Below are positions 42,873 to 51,439 of a stretch of DNA of 64,000 bases, in pieces (within the stretch, counting starts at the first letter, position 1; the number at the start of each line of letters is the position of its first letter). Origin of the DNA: Gp7-AA10 sp035636095. Lineage in GTDB: Bacteria > Acidobacteriota > Thermoanaerobaculia > Gp7-AA8. Location: positions 82,792 to 146,791 of the forward strand of contig DASPZU010000007.1 of the NCBI GenBank assembly GCA_035636095.1, given 5' to 3'. Below the pieces are notes generated by a model that saw nothing but the letters and a program-made list of their open reading frames with translations, was not told where the DNA came from and did not search any database. A program made the translations under genes and the position numbers.

Positions 42873-43588
42873 TCCTGGTCGAGCCCCACGAAGCCGGCAA
42901 CGTCGGCGCGGCCGCGCGCGCAATGAAGAATTTCGGCTTCAGCGAGCTTGCCATTGTCGGATCGCGGCCGCAGGTCACGCGCGATGCTGCCGAGTGGTGG
43001 GCGAAGGGCGGCACGGACGTCGTGCAATCGGCGCGACACTTCGAAACCTTGATGCAAGCGCTTGCCGATGTGCATCTCAGCGTCGCGACGACCGCCATCC
43101 GCGGCCGTCATGTTCACGAGCAACTAACGCCGTCCGAGGTGGCGCGGCTGGCCGAGGAGACGCTCGGCGATGCGCACACGCTCGCATTGGTGTTCGGGCG
43201 GGAGGAGTGGGGGCTGTCCGGCGCGGAGATCGCGATGTGCCAGCGAACGGCGTCGATTCCGACGGCGCCCGATTGTCCGACCATGAACCTGGCGCTCTCC
43301 GTCGCGATCTTCTGTTATGAGCTCGCGAAAGGTCTTCGTCCGACGCCGGCGGTGAAAGATCCCGCGCCGGGCGATCTCATTCAGAATCTCAACTCCCGCG
43401 CCCGCCAGCTCCTCCTCGACCTCGGTTTTTTTGCCGACAAGACACCCGATGGCATGTGTGCCGAGCTGCAGGCGCTGGCGGCCAAGCGAACGCTCACGAC
43501 GCGCGAAGCATCGCTGCTGCTGTCGTTCGTGGCCCATGTGGAGCGCGCAGTGCATCCTGATAAGCGACGGTCCTCGCCCAAAGAATGA
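42857..43588 (+). CDS. SpoU/TrmJ-type RNA 2'-O-ribose methyltransferase
   Basis: 243 residues from ATG 42857. SPOUT knot motifs: VRVILVEPHEAGNVGAAARA (motif 1), LVFGREEWGLSGAEI (motif 2), IPTAPDCPTMNLALSVAI (motif 3), with a C-terminal helical extension as in TrmJ (LRPTPAVKDPAP ... LSFVAHVERAV). Methylates a ribose in tRNA (position 32 for TrmJ) using SAM. The 3' end overlaps the convergent HxlR gene by 95 bp, the longest overlap here. Confidence 0.88.
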   Translation: MRVRVILVEPHEAGNVGAAARAMKNFGFSELAIVGSRPQVTRDAAEWWAKGGTDVVQSARHFETLMQALADVHLSVATTAIRGRHVHEQLTPSEVARLAEETLGDAHTLALVFGREEWGLSGAEIAMCQRTASIPTAPDCPTMNLALSVAIFCYELAKGLRPTPAVKDPAPGDLIQNLNSRARQLLLDLGFFADKTPDGMCAELQALAAKRTLTTREASLLLSFVAHVERAVHPDKRRSSPKE

Positions 43589-43904
43589 TCTGAACCATGA
43601 CCGGGATCAGAGCGCGTCCGTGCGGGGTCAGGCGGTATTCGACCTTGGGCGGAACGACCGGATATTGCTTGCGCTGAATGAAGCCGCGTCGCTCCAGCTC
43701 CTTCAGCTCCCGGCTGAGGACGCGGGGCGTGATCGGCTTGCCTAACGTACCCACCAGCAGCGCGTTTCGAATCTCGCCGTAACGCTTGGCACCTCGGATG
43801 AGCACCCACAAAATCCGCAGCTTGTACTTTCCGCCCGCGATCTGATCGAAGGCGATCAGCGGACAGATCTTTCCGGGCTTTCCTCTTTCATCTCCGATGA
43901 TCAT
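43494..43904 (-). CDS. HxlR-family winged-helix regulator
   Basis: 136 residues from ATG 43904, preferred over 43913 because TAGTAT lies 7 nt upstream. CPLIAFDQIAGGKYKLRILW and PRVLSRELKELERRGFIQRK are HxlR hallmarks; the N-terminal Cys, conserved in redox-sensing members, is present. The C-terminal 25 residues read antisense to trmJ. It likely controls the divergent SnoaL-like gene and itself. Confidence 0.85.
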   Translation of the reverse strand: MIIGDERGKPGKICPLIAFDQIAGGKYKLRILWVLIRGAKRYGEIRNALLVGTLGKPITPRVLSRELKELERRGFIQRKQYPVVPPKVEYRLTPHGRALIPVMVQIILWARTVAYQDALRAPHGPRTTAAAMLRAS

Positions 43905-43969
43905 ACAGCGCATACTATCATTTTCGTCCCTACTTGCGAAAGCGTACTATATGACCTACGTTGCAACCC
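43905..43969. promoter_or_regulatory. Divergent HxlR/SnoaL promoter with imperfect palindrome
   Basis: TACTTGCGAAAGCGTA (about 43931-43946) is an imperfect inverted repeat of the TAC-N-GTA kind used by HxlR/YodB regulators and overlaps the plus-strand -10 candidate TACTAT (about 43945-43950). The minus -10 TAGTAT (43917-43912) is 7 nt from the HxlR ATG. Confidence 0.5.
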
Positions 43970-44323
43970 ATGGACATTCAAGAGATCGCCGACGCCTACA
44001 TGGCCGCCTGGAAGAACAAAGACATCGCGCGTATCGCGAAGCATCTCCATCCCGACGTTCACTACAAGGGCCCCATGGCCGAGCGCACCGGACGGGAGGG
44101 ACTGGTGGCGGGGATGCACAGGCTGCTTCCGATGCTGATCGATGTGAACGTCCGGTCGAAGTTCGCCTCCGGCAACCAGACGCTTTACACGTACGATTTC
44201 GTGTGCCGGGAGCCGCTGGGCCTTTGTCGGATCGCGGAGCTATTGACGTTCGAGGGTGAGCAGATCAAATCGATCGAGTTGTTTTTCGATGCGCGCCCGT
44301 GGGAAAGGCTGGCGGCTGCCTGA
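43970..44323 (+). CDS. SnoaL-like/NTF2-fold protein
   Basis: 117 residues. IADAYMAAWKNKDIARIAKH, HPDVHYKGPMAERTGREGLV and KSIELFFDARPWERL form the usual NTF2-like cone. Such proteins may be enzymes or ligand binders; the function is unknown. ATG 43970 is used, TTG 43961 being possible. Divergent from HxlR, its likely regulator. Confidence 0.75.
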   Translation: MDIQEIADAYMAAWKNKDIARIAKHLHPDVHYKGPMAERTGREGLVAGMHRLLPMLIDVNVRSKFASGNQTLYTYDFVCREPLGLCRIAELLTFEGEQIKSIELFFDARPWERLAAA

Positions 44324-44472
44324 TGTTGACGTTCGAGGCGCTCTGGCTCTTCTACGCCGGTCACATGATGCGGGCGGCGGCCGCGTTCATCGCGGGCGTC
44401 ATCCTGAGCCGCGCAGACGGCGAAGGATCTCGTCAGCAGAGATCCTTCCCCCGCTCCGCGTGGTCAGGATGA
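44323..44472 (+). CDS. Possible 49-aa protein ending in repeat R1
   Basis: An ORF overlaps the previous stop as TGATG. MLTFEALWLFYAGHMMRAAA and AFIAGVILSRADGEG give one possible membrane helix; the last about 25 residues (QQRSFPRSAWSG) are translated repeat R1. It may be a small membrane protein truncated by repeat insertion, or not a gene. Confidence 0.3.
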   Translation: MLTFEALWLFYAGHMMRAAAAFIAGVILSRADGEGSRQQRSFPRSAWSG

Positions 44473-44473
44473 C
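44398..44473. repeat. REP-like palindrome, family R1 copy 3
   Basis: GTCATCCTGA ... TCAGGATGAC is a perfect 10-bp outer inverted repeat, with inner GGATCTC/GAGATCC. It is an inverted near-copy of 2465-2545 and contains the stop codon of the formamidase gene (44466-44464). Confidence 0.85.
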
Positions 44474-45444
44474 GGCTTAGGCAAACGCTTCTTCTCGATC
44501 TTGACCAGCACCGTGTACTCCGGATCGACCATCTCGATCACGGGAGTCCGCGCGTTCTGCGACACGAATTCGTAGGCGTCCATCTCCGACAGTCCGCTGA
44601 CATCCTGGACCCAGCGCAACATCTCGCGGAACGCGATCCGGGCGGCATCCTCGAGCGGGCGCGCCGCGCCTAACGTCATCATCCACTCGCTGTTCTCGAT
44701 GCGCGGCCACGGCGTGTCGCGATGTTTGATCAGGTCGACGGTCAGATCGACGTTCATCGCTCCTTCGACGGCCGTGCCGATGATCTCTCCCTCCCCCATG
44801 GCGTAGTGCCCATCGCCGAATGACAACAGCGCACCCGGGACACGGACGCCGAGGTAGACGGTGTTGCCGGCGCGGACCTCGGGGCAGTCCATGTTGCCGC
44901 CGAAGGAATCGGGAACGACCGTCGAGCGCGCTTCGCCGAACGGCGAGACGCCCAGACAGCCGAGAAAGGGAGCGAGCGGAACTTCCCACGATTTCCTGCC
45001 GTCCAGCGATCGCGTGCGCACGACGTTCTTCTCGCGATCGACGGCGTAGAACCAGACTTTTTCGGGCAGATCGCCGCCTAACACCGCCGTGCGATCGGTG
45101 GCGTTGAGCGCGCCGAAACCGGGAAAGAAAGACGAGATCCCGTGGTCGCGCGCCGGCTCCAGCTTGTTGATGTGAATGACGATGGTGTCGCCCGGCTCCG
45201 CGCCGTCGATGTAGAACGGACCGGTCTGCGGGTTGTCATGGCCGGCCGGGACCACTTTCGTCGGAAGCTGATCGGACTTCGTCACAGCGCCGTCATAACA
45301 GTCCTCGGTCCACGACACGATCCGCGTTCCCGGCTTGAGATGCATCCGCGCAGGGGCGCCGCCAAATGTATACGTTAATTCTTCATGTTTTGGAATGTAG
45401 GTGACCACCGGCTGATCGGCCAGCGCGAGTAGCAAGGGAATCAC
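44464..45444 (-). CDS. Acetamidase/formamidase family protein
   Basis: 326 residues. GTRIVSWTEDCYDGAVTKSD, GAEPGDTIVIHI, PFLGCLGVSP, PDSFGGNMDCPEVRAGNTVY, LSFGDGHYAMGEGEI and AVEGAMNVDLTVDL are FmdA/AmdA signatures. It hydrolyses short aliphatic amides to the acid and ammonia. Start GTG 45444 with Shine-Dalgarno GGAGG (6 nt), overlapping the upstream stop (GTGA). The C-terminal residues KRLPKPSS are encoded in repeat R1. Confidence 0.88.
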   Translation of the reverse strand: MIPLLLALADQPVVTYIPKHEELTYTFGGAPARMHLKPGTRIVSWTEDCYDGAVTKSDQLPTKVVPAGHDNPQTGPFYIDGAEPGDTIVIHINKLEPARDHGISSFFPGFGALNATDRTAVLGGDLPEKVWFYAVDREKNVVRTRSLDGRKSWEVPLAPFLGCLGVSPFGEARSTVVPDSFGGNMDCPEVRAGNTVYLGVRVPGALLSFGDGHYAMGEGEIIGTAVEGAMNVDLTVDLIKHRDTPWPRIENSEWMMTLGAARPLEDAARIAFREMLRWVQDVSGLSEMDAYEFVSQNARTPVIEMVDPEYTVLVKIEKKRLPKPSS

Positions 45445-46271
45445 TGCGGACCTCCTTCAAACAGCAGTTGGAGAAACTCCGGCATGGCGTGGAATTGGTC
45501 GATGTGATCGGGCGCGCTGTTGCCGGCGAATCCGAGGATGGTGAGGCTGCCGACGCGCAGCTCGCTGAGCTGCTGCATGCCGCGCGGACCAAAACGCGCG
45601 ACCGGCGTCGCTTTCAATCCGAGCTGTTGGATCAGATAGTCGGCGGTTTCGGTGGTGCTCGCGAACGTGCCCGGAAAAATCTCGGAGTGCGTGAAGACGA
45701 ATCGCTTGCGGTCCTCGATCGCGGCGTGCGCGTAATCGAGAAACGGCTGCATCGCGATGGGATCGACTTTGCGTTCGGCGACATAACCGGTGTGCAATCC
45801 GTCCAGCAAAAGGATTCCTTCGATCATCTCGGAACGGTTGCGCAGGATCGCGCGAACCGCGCCGTATCCGGCGCTGAATCCGCTCAGATACAACCGGCGA
45901 ATTCGGATGCGCGCACGCAGCGGCGCGATGAGTTTTTCGAACGTGGCCGGATCGCTGAAGGCCTGGTCGTATGCATTCCCGCCTTGCCCCACGTTGACCG
46001 CGATGACGACCAGCGGACGTCGGGTCGCGGCCGCGGCCTGAAACGGCAGCCACGACGACCCATGAAAGTGAATGAGGAAATCGGCCTCGCCCGCCGCCGC
46101 CGCCCCGGGCGTGATGAGCACCTCGGCGCGGTCGAGCTTGATCTGTTCGCCGTTGACCACAGCCTTCTGCAGCCGCTCGTGCGCGCGCGTGAACTCCACC
46201 ATCGGCGACGGATTCTGCGGGGCGGGTTTGGGCGGGTGGGCGCAGCTAGCGATCAAGAGAAACGGGAACAG
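45441..46271 (-). CDS. Alpha/beta-hydrolase-like lipoprotein
   Basis: About 276 residues. After a lipobox (PFLLIASC) come DFLIHFHGSSWLP and the nucleophile-type turn LYLSGFSAGYGAVRAIL (GFSAG), then LLDGLHTGY, VFTHSEIFPGTFASTTE and a C-terminal SAPDHIDQFHAMPEFL with the possible His. Substrate unknown. The only start giving a complete signal sequence is CTG 46271, inside the glgP 3' end; no ATG, GTG or TTG is available nearby, so the start is uncertain. Confidence 0.65.
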   Translation of the reverse strand: MFPFLLIASCAHPPKPAPQNPSPMVEFTRAHERLQKAVVNGEQIKLDRAEVLITPGAAAAGEADFLIHFHGSSWLPFQAAAATRRPLVVIAVNVGQGGNAYDQAFSDPATFEKLIAPLRARIRIRRLYLSGFSAGYGAVRAILRNRSEMIEGILLLDGLHTGYVAERKVDPIAMQPFLDYAHAAIEDRKRFVFTHSEIFPGTFASTTETADYLIQQLGLKATPVARFGPRGMQQLSELRVGSLTILGFAGNSAPDHIDQFHAMPEFLQLLFEGGPQ

Positions 46272-48690
46272 GCTCGACGCCCCAAATTTCGCGCGCGTAT
46301 TCGCGAATGGTGCGGTCCGACGAAAACGTCCCGCTGCGGGCGGTGTTGAGGATGGAGCGGCGCGCCCAATCGTCGCGTTGCAGCCAGCCGTCGGCGGCGC
46401 GCTTCTGCGCGTCGACGTAAGGCGCGAAATCGATGCAATGGAAGTAACGATCGCGCCCGGTGAGCGCCTCGACGATCGCGCCGTACTCTCCCCACGATGC
46501 GATCCGCTCGATGACACGTCGCAGCTCGTCATTCGATCCGATAACACCACGCGGATCGTATCCCTCCGCCTGCAATTTCGCGATCTGGTCGGCGGTCTGG
46601 CCAAAGGTGAAAATGTTTTCCGATCGCACCGCATCGCGGATCTCGATGTTCGCACCGTCGAGCGTGCCCACGATCACGCCGCCGTTCATGACCGCCTTCA
46701 TGCAGCCGGTCCCGGAGGCCTCGGTGCCGGCGGTCGAGATCTGCTCCGACAATTCGGTGGCCGGGAACAGCAGCTCCGCCGATGAGACGCCGTAGTTCGG
46801 AACGAAGACAACCTCGAGGCGCGCCGCCATGCGTTTGCTGGAGCGAACAAATGCCGCCACCGAGTGGATGAGCCGGATGATCAGCTTGGCCATGGCGTAT
46901 CCCGGCGCGGCCTTGCCGCCGAAGATGATCGCGCGCGGCACGATGGAATCGTCGCCGTCGGCGATGCGGTGCGCCAGCGCAATGGCGTGCATGGCATTCA
47001 GGAGTTGCCGCTTGTATTCGTGAATGCGCTTGATCTGAATGTCGAACAGGAATTCGGGATCGATCTCGATGGCATACGCGCTCTGCAACCACTGTGCGAC
47101 TTTCGTTTTCCGGGCGTGCTTCACCGAGTTCCAACGCTCGCGAAATGTGGGGTCGCCGGCGTAATCCTCGAGCTCGCGTAGATGATCCACATCGCCCTTC
47201 CAATGCTCGTCCAGCACCTCGGTGATCAATTCCGAAAGCTCCGGATTGGCCTGCAGCAGCCATCGCCGCGGCGTCACGCCGTTGGTCTTATTGTTGAACT
47301 TCCCGGGAAAGACCTTCTGAAAATCGGGGAAGACGCGCGACTTGAGAATCTCCGTGTGCAGCTTCGCGACGCCGTTGACGGAGTGACTCCCCACGATGGC
47401 CAGATTCGCCATGCGAACCGCCTGGCGCCCATCGTCGATCACCGACATCTGCGCGACCGCCTTTTCGTTCGCGCCGGAGGAAGCAGCCTGCAATCGAAAG
47501 CGCCGGTCGATCTCCTCGATGATCTGCAAGTGTCGCGGAAGAAGCCTGCCGATCAGCTCTTTCGACCACGTCTCGAGCGCTTCCGGCAGAACGGTGTGGT
47601 TGGTGTAGCCGAATACGCTCTGCGCGATCCTCCATGCGACATCCCATTCCAGCATCTCCTGATCGACGAGGACGCGTATCAGTTCCGGGATCGCGATGGC
47701 GGGATGCGTGTCGTTGAGCTGAATCGCGACTTTGTCGGGGAGATCGTCCCATCGCCGGCCCGCGCGCTTTTTGAACCTGCGGATCACATCCTGAATGGTG
47801 GCGGAGACGAAGAAGTACTGCTGCTTGAGCCGCAGCTCGCGTCCGGCCGATTGATCGTCGGCCGGATACAAAACCTTGGAGATGTTCTCGGTGCTGGTCT
47901 TGTCTTCAACCGCCGAGACGTATGCGCCTTCGTTGAACTTCTCGAGATCGAACTCGCGCGACGATTTTGCGGCCCATAATCGTAGTGAATTAACAGTACT
48001 ATTTTTGTAGCCGGGCACGCCAAAATCGTACGCCATGGCGTAGACCTCCTGCGTGTCGGACCATCGAAAGCGTGGGACGCCGTTGTCGAGGTAGTACTCC
48101 GAGCGCCCATAGAACTTCACGGGAAAAAGAACGTCGGGGCGCGGAATCTCCCACGGCGTTCCGTAGCGCAGCCAGGGATCGGGCTGCTCGATCTGCTGGC
48201 CGTCGACGATGCGCTGCCGAAAGATTCCGAACTCGTAGCGAATGCCATATCCGTAAAACGGCAGCGCCAGCGTCGACGCCGACTCGAGAAAACAGGCCGC
48301 CAGCCGACCGAGTCCGCCATTGCCGAGGCCCGCGTCGTTTTCGCAGGCGGCCAGATTTTCGAGATCGAGTCCCAGACTTCGCACCGCGTCGGAGTACGCG
48401 TCCTGCGCGCCGAGGTTGATGATGCTGCTGGCCAGGAGACGGCCCAGGAGAAACTCGAGCGAGAGGTAGTAGACGCGCTTGACGTCGAGCCGGTAATAGG
48501 CGTCCTGAGTCGCGAACCAGCGTTCCATGATCCGGTCGCGCACCGCGTAGGCCAGGGCGTGATACGAATCGAGACTGGTGGCGTTGTACTGATCGCGCGC
48601 GACCGAGTACATCATCCGGAAGGCAAACGACTCCAGGATGGATGCCGTATTGAGGCCGGCCGGGCGCGGTTTCGGTATGAGTTGGGGCAT
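46246..48690 (-). CDS. glgP: Glycogen/maltodextrin phosphorylase GlgP
   Basis: 814 residues, full-length GT35. YYLSLEFLLGRLL, ENDAGLGNGGLGRLAACFL, GYGIRYEFGIF, AIQLNDTHPAIAIPEL, HSVNGVAKLHTEIL, NKTNGVTPRRWLL, IKRIHEYKRQLLN and the PLP-lysine region EASGTGCMKAVMNGG are all present. The usual Asn before Met-Lys (GTGNMK) is Cys here. It releases glucose-1-phosphate from alpha-glucan ends. ATG 48690 is chosen over 48711 because CAAAAT is 9 nt upstream. The C-terminus overlaps the lipoprotein hydrolase start. Confidence 0.95.
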   Translation of the reverse strand: MPQLIPKPRPAGLNTASILESFAFRMMYSVARDQYNATSLDSYHALAYAVRDRIMERWFATQDAYYRLDVKRVYYLSLEFLLGRLLASSIINLGAQDAYSDAVRSLGLDLENLAACENDAGLGNGGLGRLAACFLESASTLALPFYGYGIRYEFGIFRQRIVDGQQIEQPDPWLRYGTPWEIPRPDVLFPVKFYGRSEYYLDNGVPRFRWSDTQEVYAMAYDFGVPGYKNSTVNSLRLWAAKSSREFDLEKFNEGAYVSAVEDKTSTENISKVLYPADDQSAGRELRLKQQYFFVSATIQDVIRRFKKRAGRRWDDLPDKVAIQLNDTHPAIAIPELIRVLVDQEMLEWDVAWRIAQSVFGYTNHTVLPEALETWSKELIGRLLPRHLQIIEEIDRRFRLQAASSGANEKAVAQMSVIDDGRQAVRMANLAIVGSHSVNGVAKLHTEILKSRVFPDFQKVFPGKFNNKTNGVTPRRWLLQANPELSELITEVLDEHWKGDVDHLRELEDYAGDPTFRERWNSVKHARKTKVAQWLQSAYAIEIDPEFLFDIQIKRIHEYKRQLLNAMHAIALAHRIADGDDSIVPRAIIFGGKAAPGYAMAKLIIRLIHSVAAFVRSSKRMAARLEVVFVPNYGVSSAELLFPATELSEQISTAGTEASGTGCMKAVMNGGVIVGTLDGANIEIRDAVRSENIFTFGQTADQIAKLQAEGYDPRGVIGSNDELRRVIERIASWGEYGAIVEALTGRDRYFHCIDFAPYVDAQKRAADGWLQRDDWARRSILNTARSGTFSSDRTIREYAREIWGVEPVPVSLDR

Positions 48691-48717
48691 GGACGCCGGA
48701 TTTTGGCACAATGGGAC
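48691..48717. promoter_or_regulatory. 27-bp divergent promoter between glgP and patatin gene
   Basis: Minus: CAAAAT (48705-48700), 9 nt from the glgP ATG. Plus: CACAAT, 5 nt from ATG 48718. The boxes lie side by side, and no Shine-Dalgarno is present. Confidence 0.5.
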
Positions 48718-49977
48718 ATGGCGCCGACTTACCGGCCCACCGACTTTCGGCGCATCGCGCTACGCTCGACCGGCGGCAAGGTCAAAGCAATCTTCTGGCA
48801 CCTAGGGGTGCGATGCGCACTCGAAGCGCGTGGTTTTACCTTCACATCGGGATTCGGCCCCCGCACCGAGCCCCAACCGGGGGAGATCAGCCTGCTGGTC
48901 GGCTCTTCCGCAGGCGCAATCTATTCGCTGCTCGCGGCCGCCGGCTACGAGGTTCAGGAGGTCCTCGAATCGTTTCTCGGACGCAAGTCGCGCCTTCCGA
49001 GAATTCAGACATCGACCGTCTTTCGGCGCCATGTCCGCGGAATCCGCGGGTACGTTCGACGCGTGCGGAACGCGGTGAACCTGCGCGCGGGCGAGGAGAT
49101 TTTCCCGGGCAGCGGCGTAGGGTCCGTTCCCGATCCCGGCGACGGCGAGAATCAGGACATCGAAGCCGAGTATCGACTCACGCTGCGCAAGTTTCTGCAC
49201 TATTTCAAACTCAGAGATCTGCTCGTTCTCCGGTCGCGTTATTCGACTTCCGGGATGGAGGGTTGGTTCCGGCAACTTCTGGAGGGACACGAATCCTTCG
49301 AGGAGCTGCGCACGCGACTCTTCATCCTGGCTTCGAACCTCGACATGCCGCAGACGGCGGTCTTCGGCGCGGACAGCGGCGATCATGTCTGGTATCGCTA
49401 CGTTTCAGGTGTTCCGATCGCGCGCGCCTGCGCGTGCTCGATGGCGATTCCATCGATTTTCAATCCTGTCTCGGTGCCCATGGATGGACGGAAGCATTAC
49501 TTCATCGACGGCGACGTCTACAACGCCACCGAGACGATGATCGAGAATGATCACGGCTGCGATCTCGCGATCATCTCGACATTCGAGGCGCCCTATCGCT
49601 TTCACCCCGCCATCGGATCGCTGCATCACCTGGGATTGCCGTTCGAGATCGCGCAGACCATCGCGCTCACCATCTATTCGCGATTCATGCACGCGCGGAA
49701 CGCCGCGCGCGCGAAATGGGCGGGATTGCAAGCGGCGCGCGACGCGCTCGCGCCTTATGTCGATGAGGAGACGCTGGAGCGCGAATCGAAACGCATTGCG
49801 GCGGCCCTCGACATGTCGCTGGGGATGAAAATCATCCACGTGCACCCGTACAAGAATCCCTTGCTGTTCTTCGGCAACGCCTTCGATCTCTCGCCACGGA
49901 GCCTGGGAAAAATGCTGGTCGAAGCGTCGCTGCAGGCGAGCGATCTGCTCGATCGCGAGGGCTTTCCGATGCCGTAG
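48718..49977 (+). CDS. Patatin-like phospholipase
   Basis: 419 residues. The oxyanion region LRSTGGKVKAIFWHLGVRCAL (split by a short loop), the nucleophile elbow LVGSSAGAIYSLL (GxSxG) and the dyad Asp in FIDGDVYNA define a patatin acyl hydrolase (Ser-Asp). A charged middle region (RRHVRGIRGYVRRVRN) could contact membranes. It probably hydrolyses phospholipid or other acyl esters in the cytoplasm or at the inner membrane. ATG 48718 follows the divergent promoter; earlier in-frame codons overlap glgP. Confidence 0.85.
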   Translation: MAPTYRPTDFRRIALRSTGGKVKAIFWHLGVRCALEARGFTFTSGFGPRTEPQPGEISLLVGSSAGAIYSLLAAAGYEVQEVLESFLGRKSRLPRIQTSTVFRRHVRGIRGYVRRVRNAVNLRAGEEIFPGSGVGSVPDPGDGENQDIEAEYRLTLRKFLHYFKLRDLLVLRSRYSTSGMEGWFRQLLEGHESFEELRTRLFILASNLDMPQTAVFGADSGDHVWYRYVSGVPIARACACSMAIPSIFNPVSVPMDGRKHYFIDGDVYNATETMIENDHGCDLAIISTFEAPYRFHPAIGSLHHLGLPFEIAQTIALTIYSRFMHARNAARAKWAGLQAARDALAPYVDEETLERESKRIAAALDMSLGMKIIHVHPYKNPLLFFGNAFDLSPRSLGKMLVEASLQASDLLDREGFPMP

Positions 49978-49984
49978 TAGCGCC

Positions 49985-50034
49985 ATGTAGGTCGGGCTTC
50001 AGCCCGACCGGACGGACTGAAGTCCGTCCCACAT
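49985..50034. repeat. REP-like palindrome, family R3 copy 2
   Basis: ATGTAGGTCGGGCTTCAGCC then CGACC, and GGACGGACTGAAGTCCGTCC then CACAT: two hairpins with GGCTTCAGCC-type loops and outer ATGTAGG/CCCACAT. It lies between the convergent patatin and CAP genes and reaches the latter's stop codon. Confidence 0.8.
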
Positions 50035-51002
50035 CAATGCCGCGCTGAGCGACGTCGCGACGAGGTCACGGTCCCGCAGCTCGCTGGCACGCGTGAGCTG
50101 TCCCAATCGGCGCAGCCGATGCCGAGCGAGCCGGTGGCCGGATAGGTGATTGTCGCGCCGCTCGAGTCGACGAACGCGAAGTAGTACCGATGGCAGCCGG
50201 CGCCGACGTTCGTGACGTTCGCCGTCCACGCGCCGTTTTGCGGCGTGCCGCGCCTGAGCGTCAGCGGCATGCAGCGGCCGTCGACGATCGCGTTCGCGCT
50301 TCGAGGCGCTGCGCTGTCATACCAATTCGCCCAGAGGTCGACTGCAGCGGCCTGTTGGGGGTAGTGCGCCGCGGATGGAATCTTGTAAGGTGTTCCGCCG
50401 CTGCCGAAGTCGCCGACCACCTGGGTCGTCACGCCAACTCCGATCGCGCCCGCCGAAGTGAGAATGAGATATCGATGGCCGTTCTCCGTTCCGAACGCGC
50501 AGTCCGATCCGGTCGACGGCTCATTGAGCCACAGGTAGAAGGCGAAATTCGGATCGCCGGTGCCGGCGATGATCTCGCCCGACGGCGCAGCGCCGAACAG
50601 TCCGACGCGTCCGTACCATGGTGTGCATCCTGGGCCGGCACAGGTGGCACTGCCGCCGACACAGCCGCACGACGCGGCGCCGTCGCAGCCGGACGGAAAG
50701 AGAAGATCGATGTTGTTGACGACCGTGCATTTCGAGTCATGCCCGAAGTACTGCTGCTTCGCCATTTCGGCGGCGTGGAATCGCGAGGAACGATTGAGCT
50801 GCTCACTCCACATCAGCGGCGCCGTGGCGGCGTAACACGCACGTTCACTGCACGCAGCGCCGCATGCATTCATCTCGACCTGCGGGTCGACACGCGCGCG
50901 GTTGATCCACTCCAGAACGACGCGCTCCGCCCAGTTCGGGAAATCGCTCTGCGCACGCGCAGCGACCGATGTGAACAGCATCACAACGAGTAGCCGCTTC
51001 AT
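50034..51002 (-). CDS. Exported CAP-like, cysteine-rich protein
   Basis: 322 residues. Signal peptide MKRLLVVMLFTSVAARAQS, then a CAP-like domain (AERVVLEWINRARVDPQVEM, AAEMAKQQYFGHDSKCT, GTGDPNFAFYLWLN, GHRYLILTSAGAIGVGV) with many Cys in a loop (GCDGAASCGCVGGSATCAG) suggesting disulfides and a secreted location. The C-terminal quarter looks like a beta sandwich (ANVTNVGAGCHRYYFAFVDS). ATG 51002 is favoured over 51011: CCTAAT lies 7 nt upstream. Function unknown. Confidence 0.75.
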   Translation of the reverse strand: MKRLLVVMLFTSVAARAQSDFPNWAERVVLEWINRARVDPQVEMNACGAACSERACYAATAPLMWSEQLNRSSRFHAAEMAKQQYFGHDSKCTVVNNIDLLFPSGCDGAASCGCVGGSATCAGPGCTPWYGRVGLFGAAPSGEIIAGTGDPNFAFYLWLNEPSTGSDCAFGTENGHRYLILTSAGAIGVGVTTQVVGDFGSGGTPYKIPSAAHYPQQAAAVDLWANWYDSAAPRSANAIVDGRCMPLTLRRGTPQNGAWTANVTNVGAGCHRYYFAFVDSSGATITYPATGSLGIGCADWDSSRVPASCGTVTSSRRRSARH

Positions 51003-51048
51003 GCTTCCCATTAGGCCGGCGATTGCCGAAAACAGTGCGTGAGGCGAG

Positions 51049-51414
51049 TCACTGGCCATCCCGATGGACGGTATCGATCGAGAAGGCCGGGACGCAAACT
51101 GCAATGTATTCAGCACCTTCGGCGGAGGGCGTGCTGTACTGCACCCATGTCCCACGCGGGGCGATGACCGCCTGACCAGCACGCACATCGAGCTGTCCAT
51201 CGCGGGTGGTGACGCGCAATGTTCCCGCGAGTACCAGCGTGTATTCGTCGAATTCAGGTGTCTGTCCCGGCTCGATCCACCCGGAGGGACTGCGCATCCG
51301 CGCGACGCTGACCGAAGGCGTGGCGGTGGCGACGCGGCCGACGAACTCCTCGATGCGTTTCGGCTTGTTTCCGGCGGCTTCGATCACGCGCGGCTGGTCG
51401 ACGAGTTTTGCCAT
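51049..51414 (-). CDS. Cupin-domain protein
   Basis: 121 residues. A single cupin barrel: MRSPSGWIEPGQTPEFDEYT, LVLAGTLRVTTRDGQLDVRA, GQAVIAPRGTWVQYSTPS. The metal-binding histidines of classic cupins are not seen, so it may bind a small ligand rather than a metal. The start at ATG 51414 has TATACT 9 nt upstream; the longer frame to 51558 is antisense to the M3 gene. Confidence 0.75.
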   Translation of the reverse strand: MAKLVDQPRVIEAAGNKPKRIEEFVGRVATATPSVSVARMRSPSGWIEPGQTPEFDEYTLVLAGTLRVTTRDGQLDVRAGQAVIAPRGTWVQYSTPSAEGAEYIAVCVPAFSIDTVHRDGQ

Positions 51415-51439
51415 CGAGACGTGAGTATATGCTTCGCGC
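51415..51439. promoter_or_regulatory. 25-bp divergent promoter with overlapping -10 boxes
   Basis: AGTATATG holds TATACT on the minus strand (51429-51424; 9 nt from the cupin ATG) and GTATAT/TATATG on the plus strand (8-9 nt from ATG 51440). The two boxes share at least four base pairs. Confidence 0.55.
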
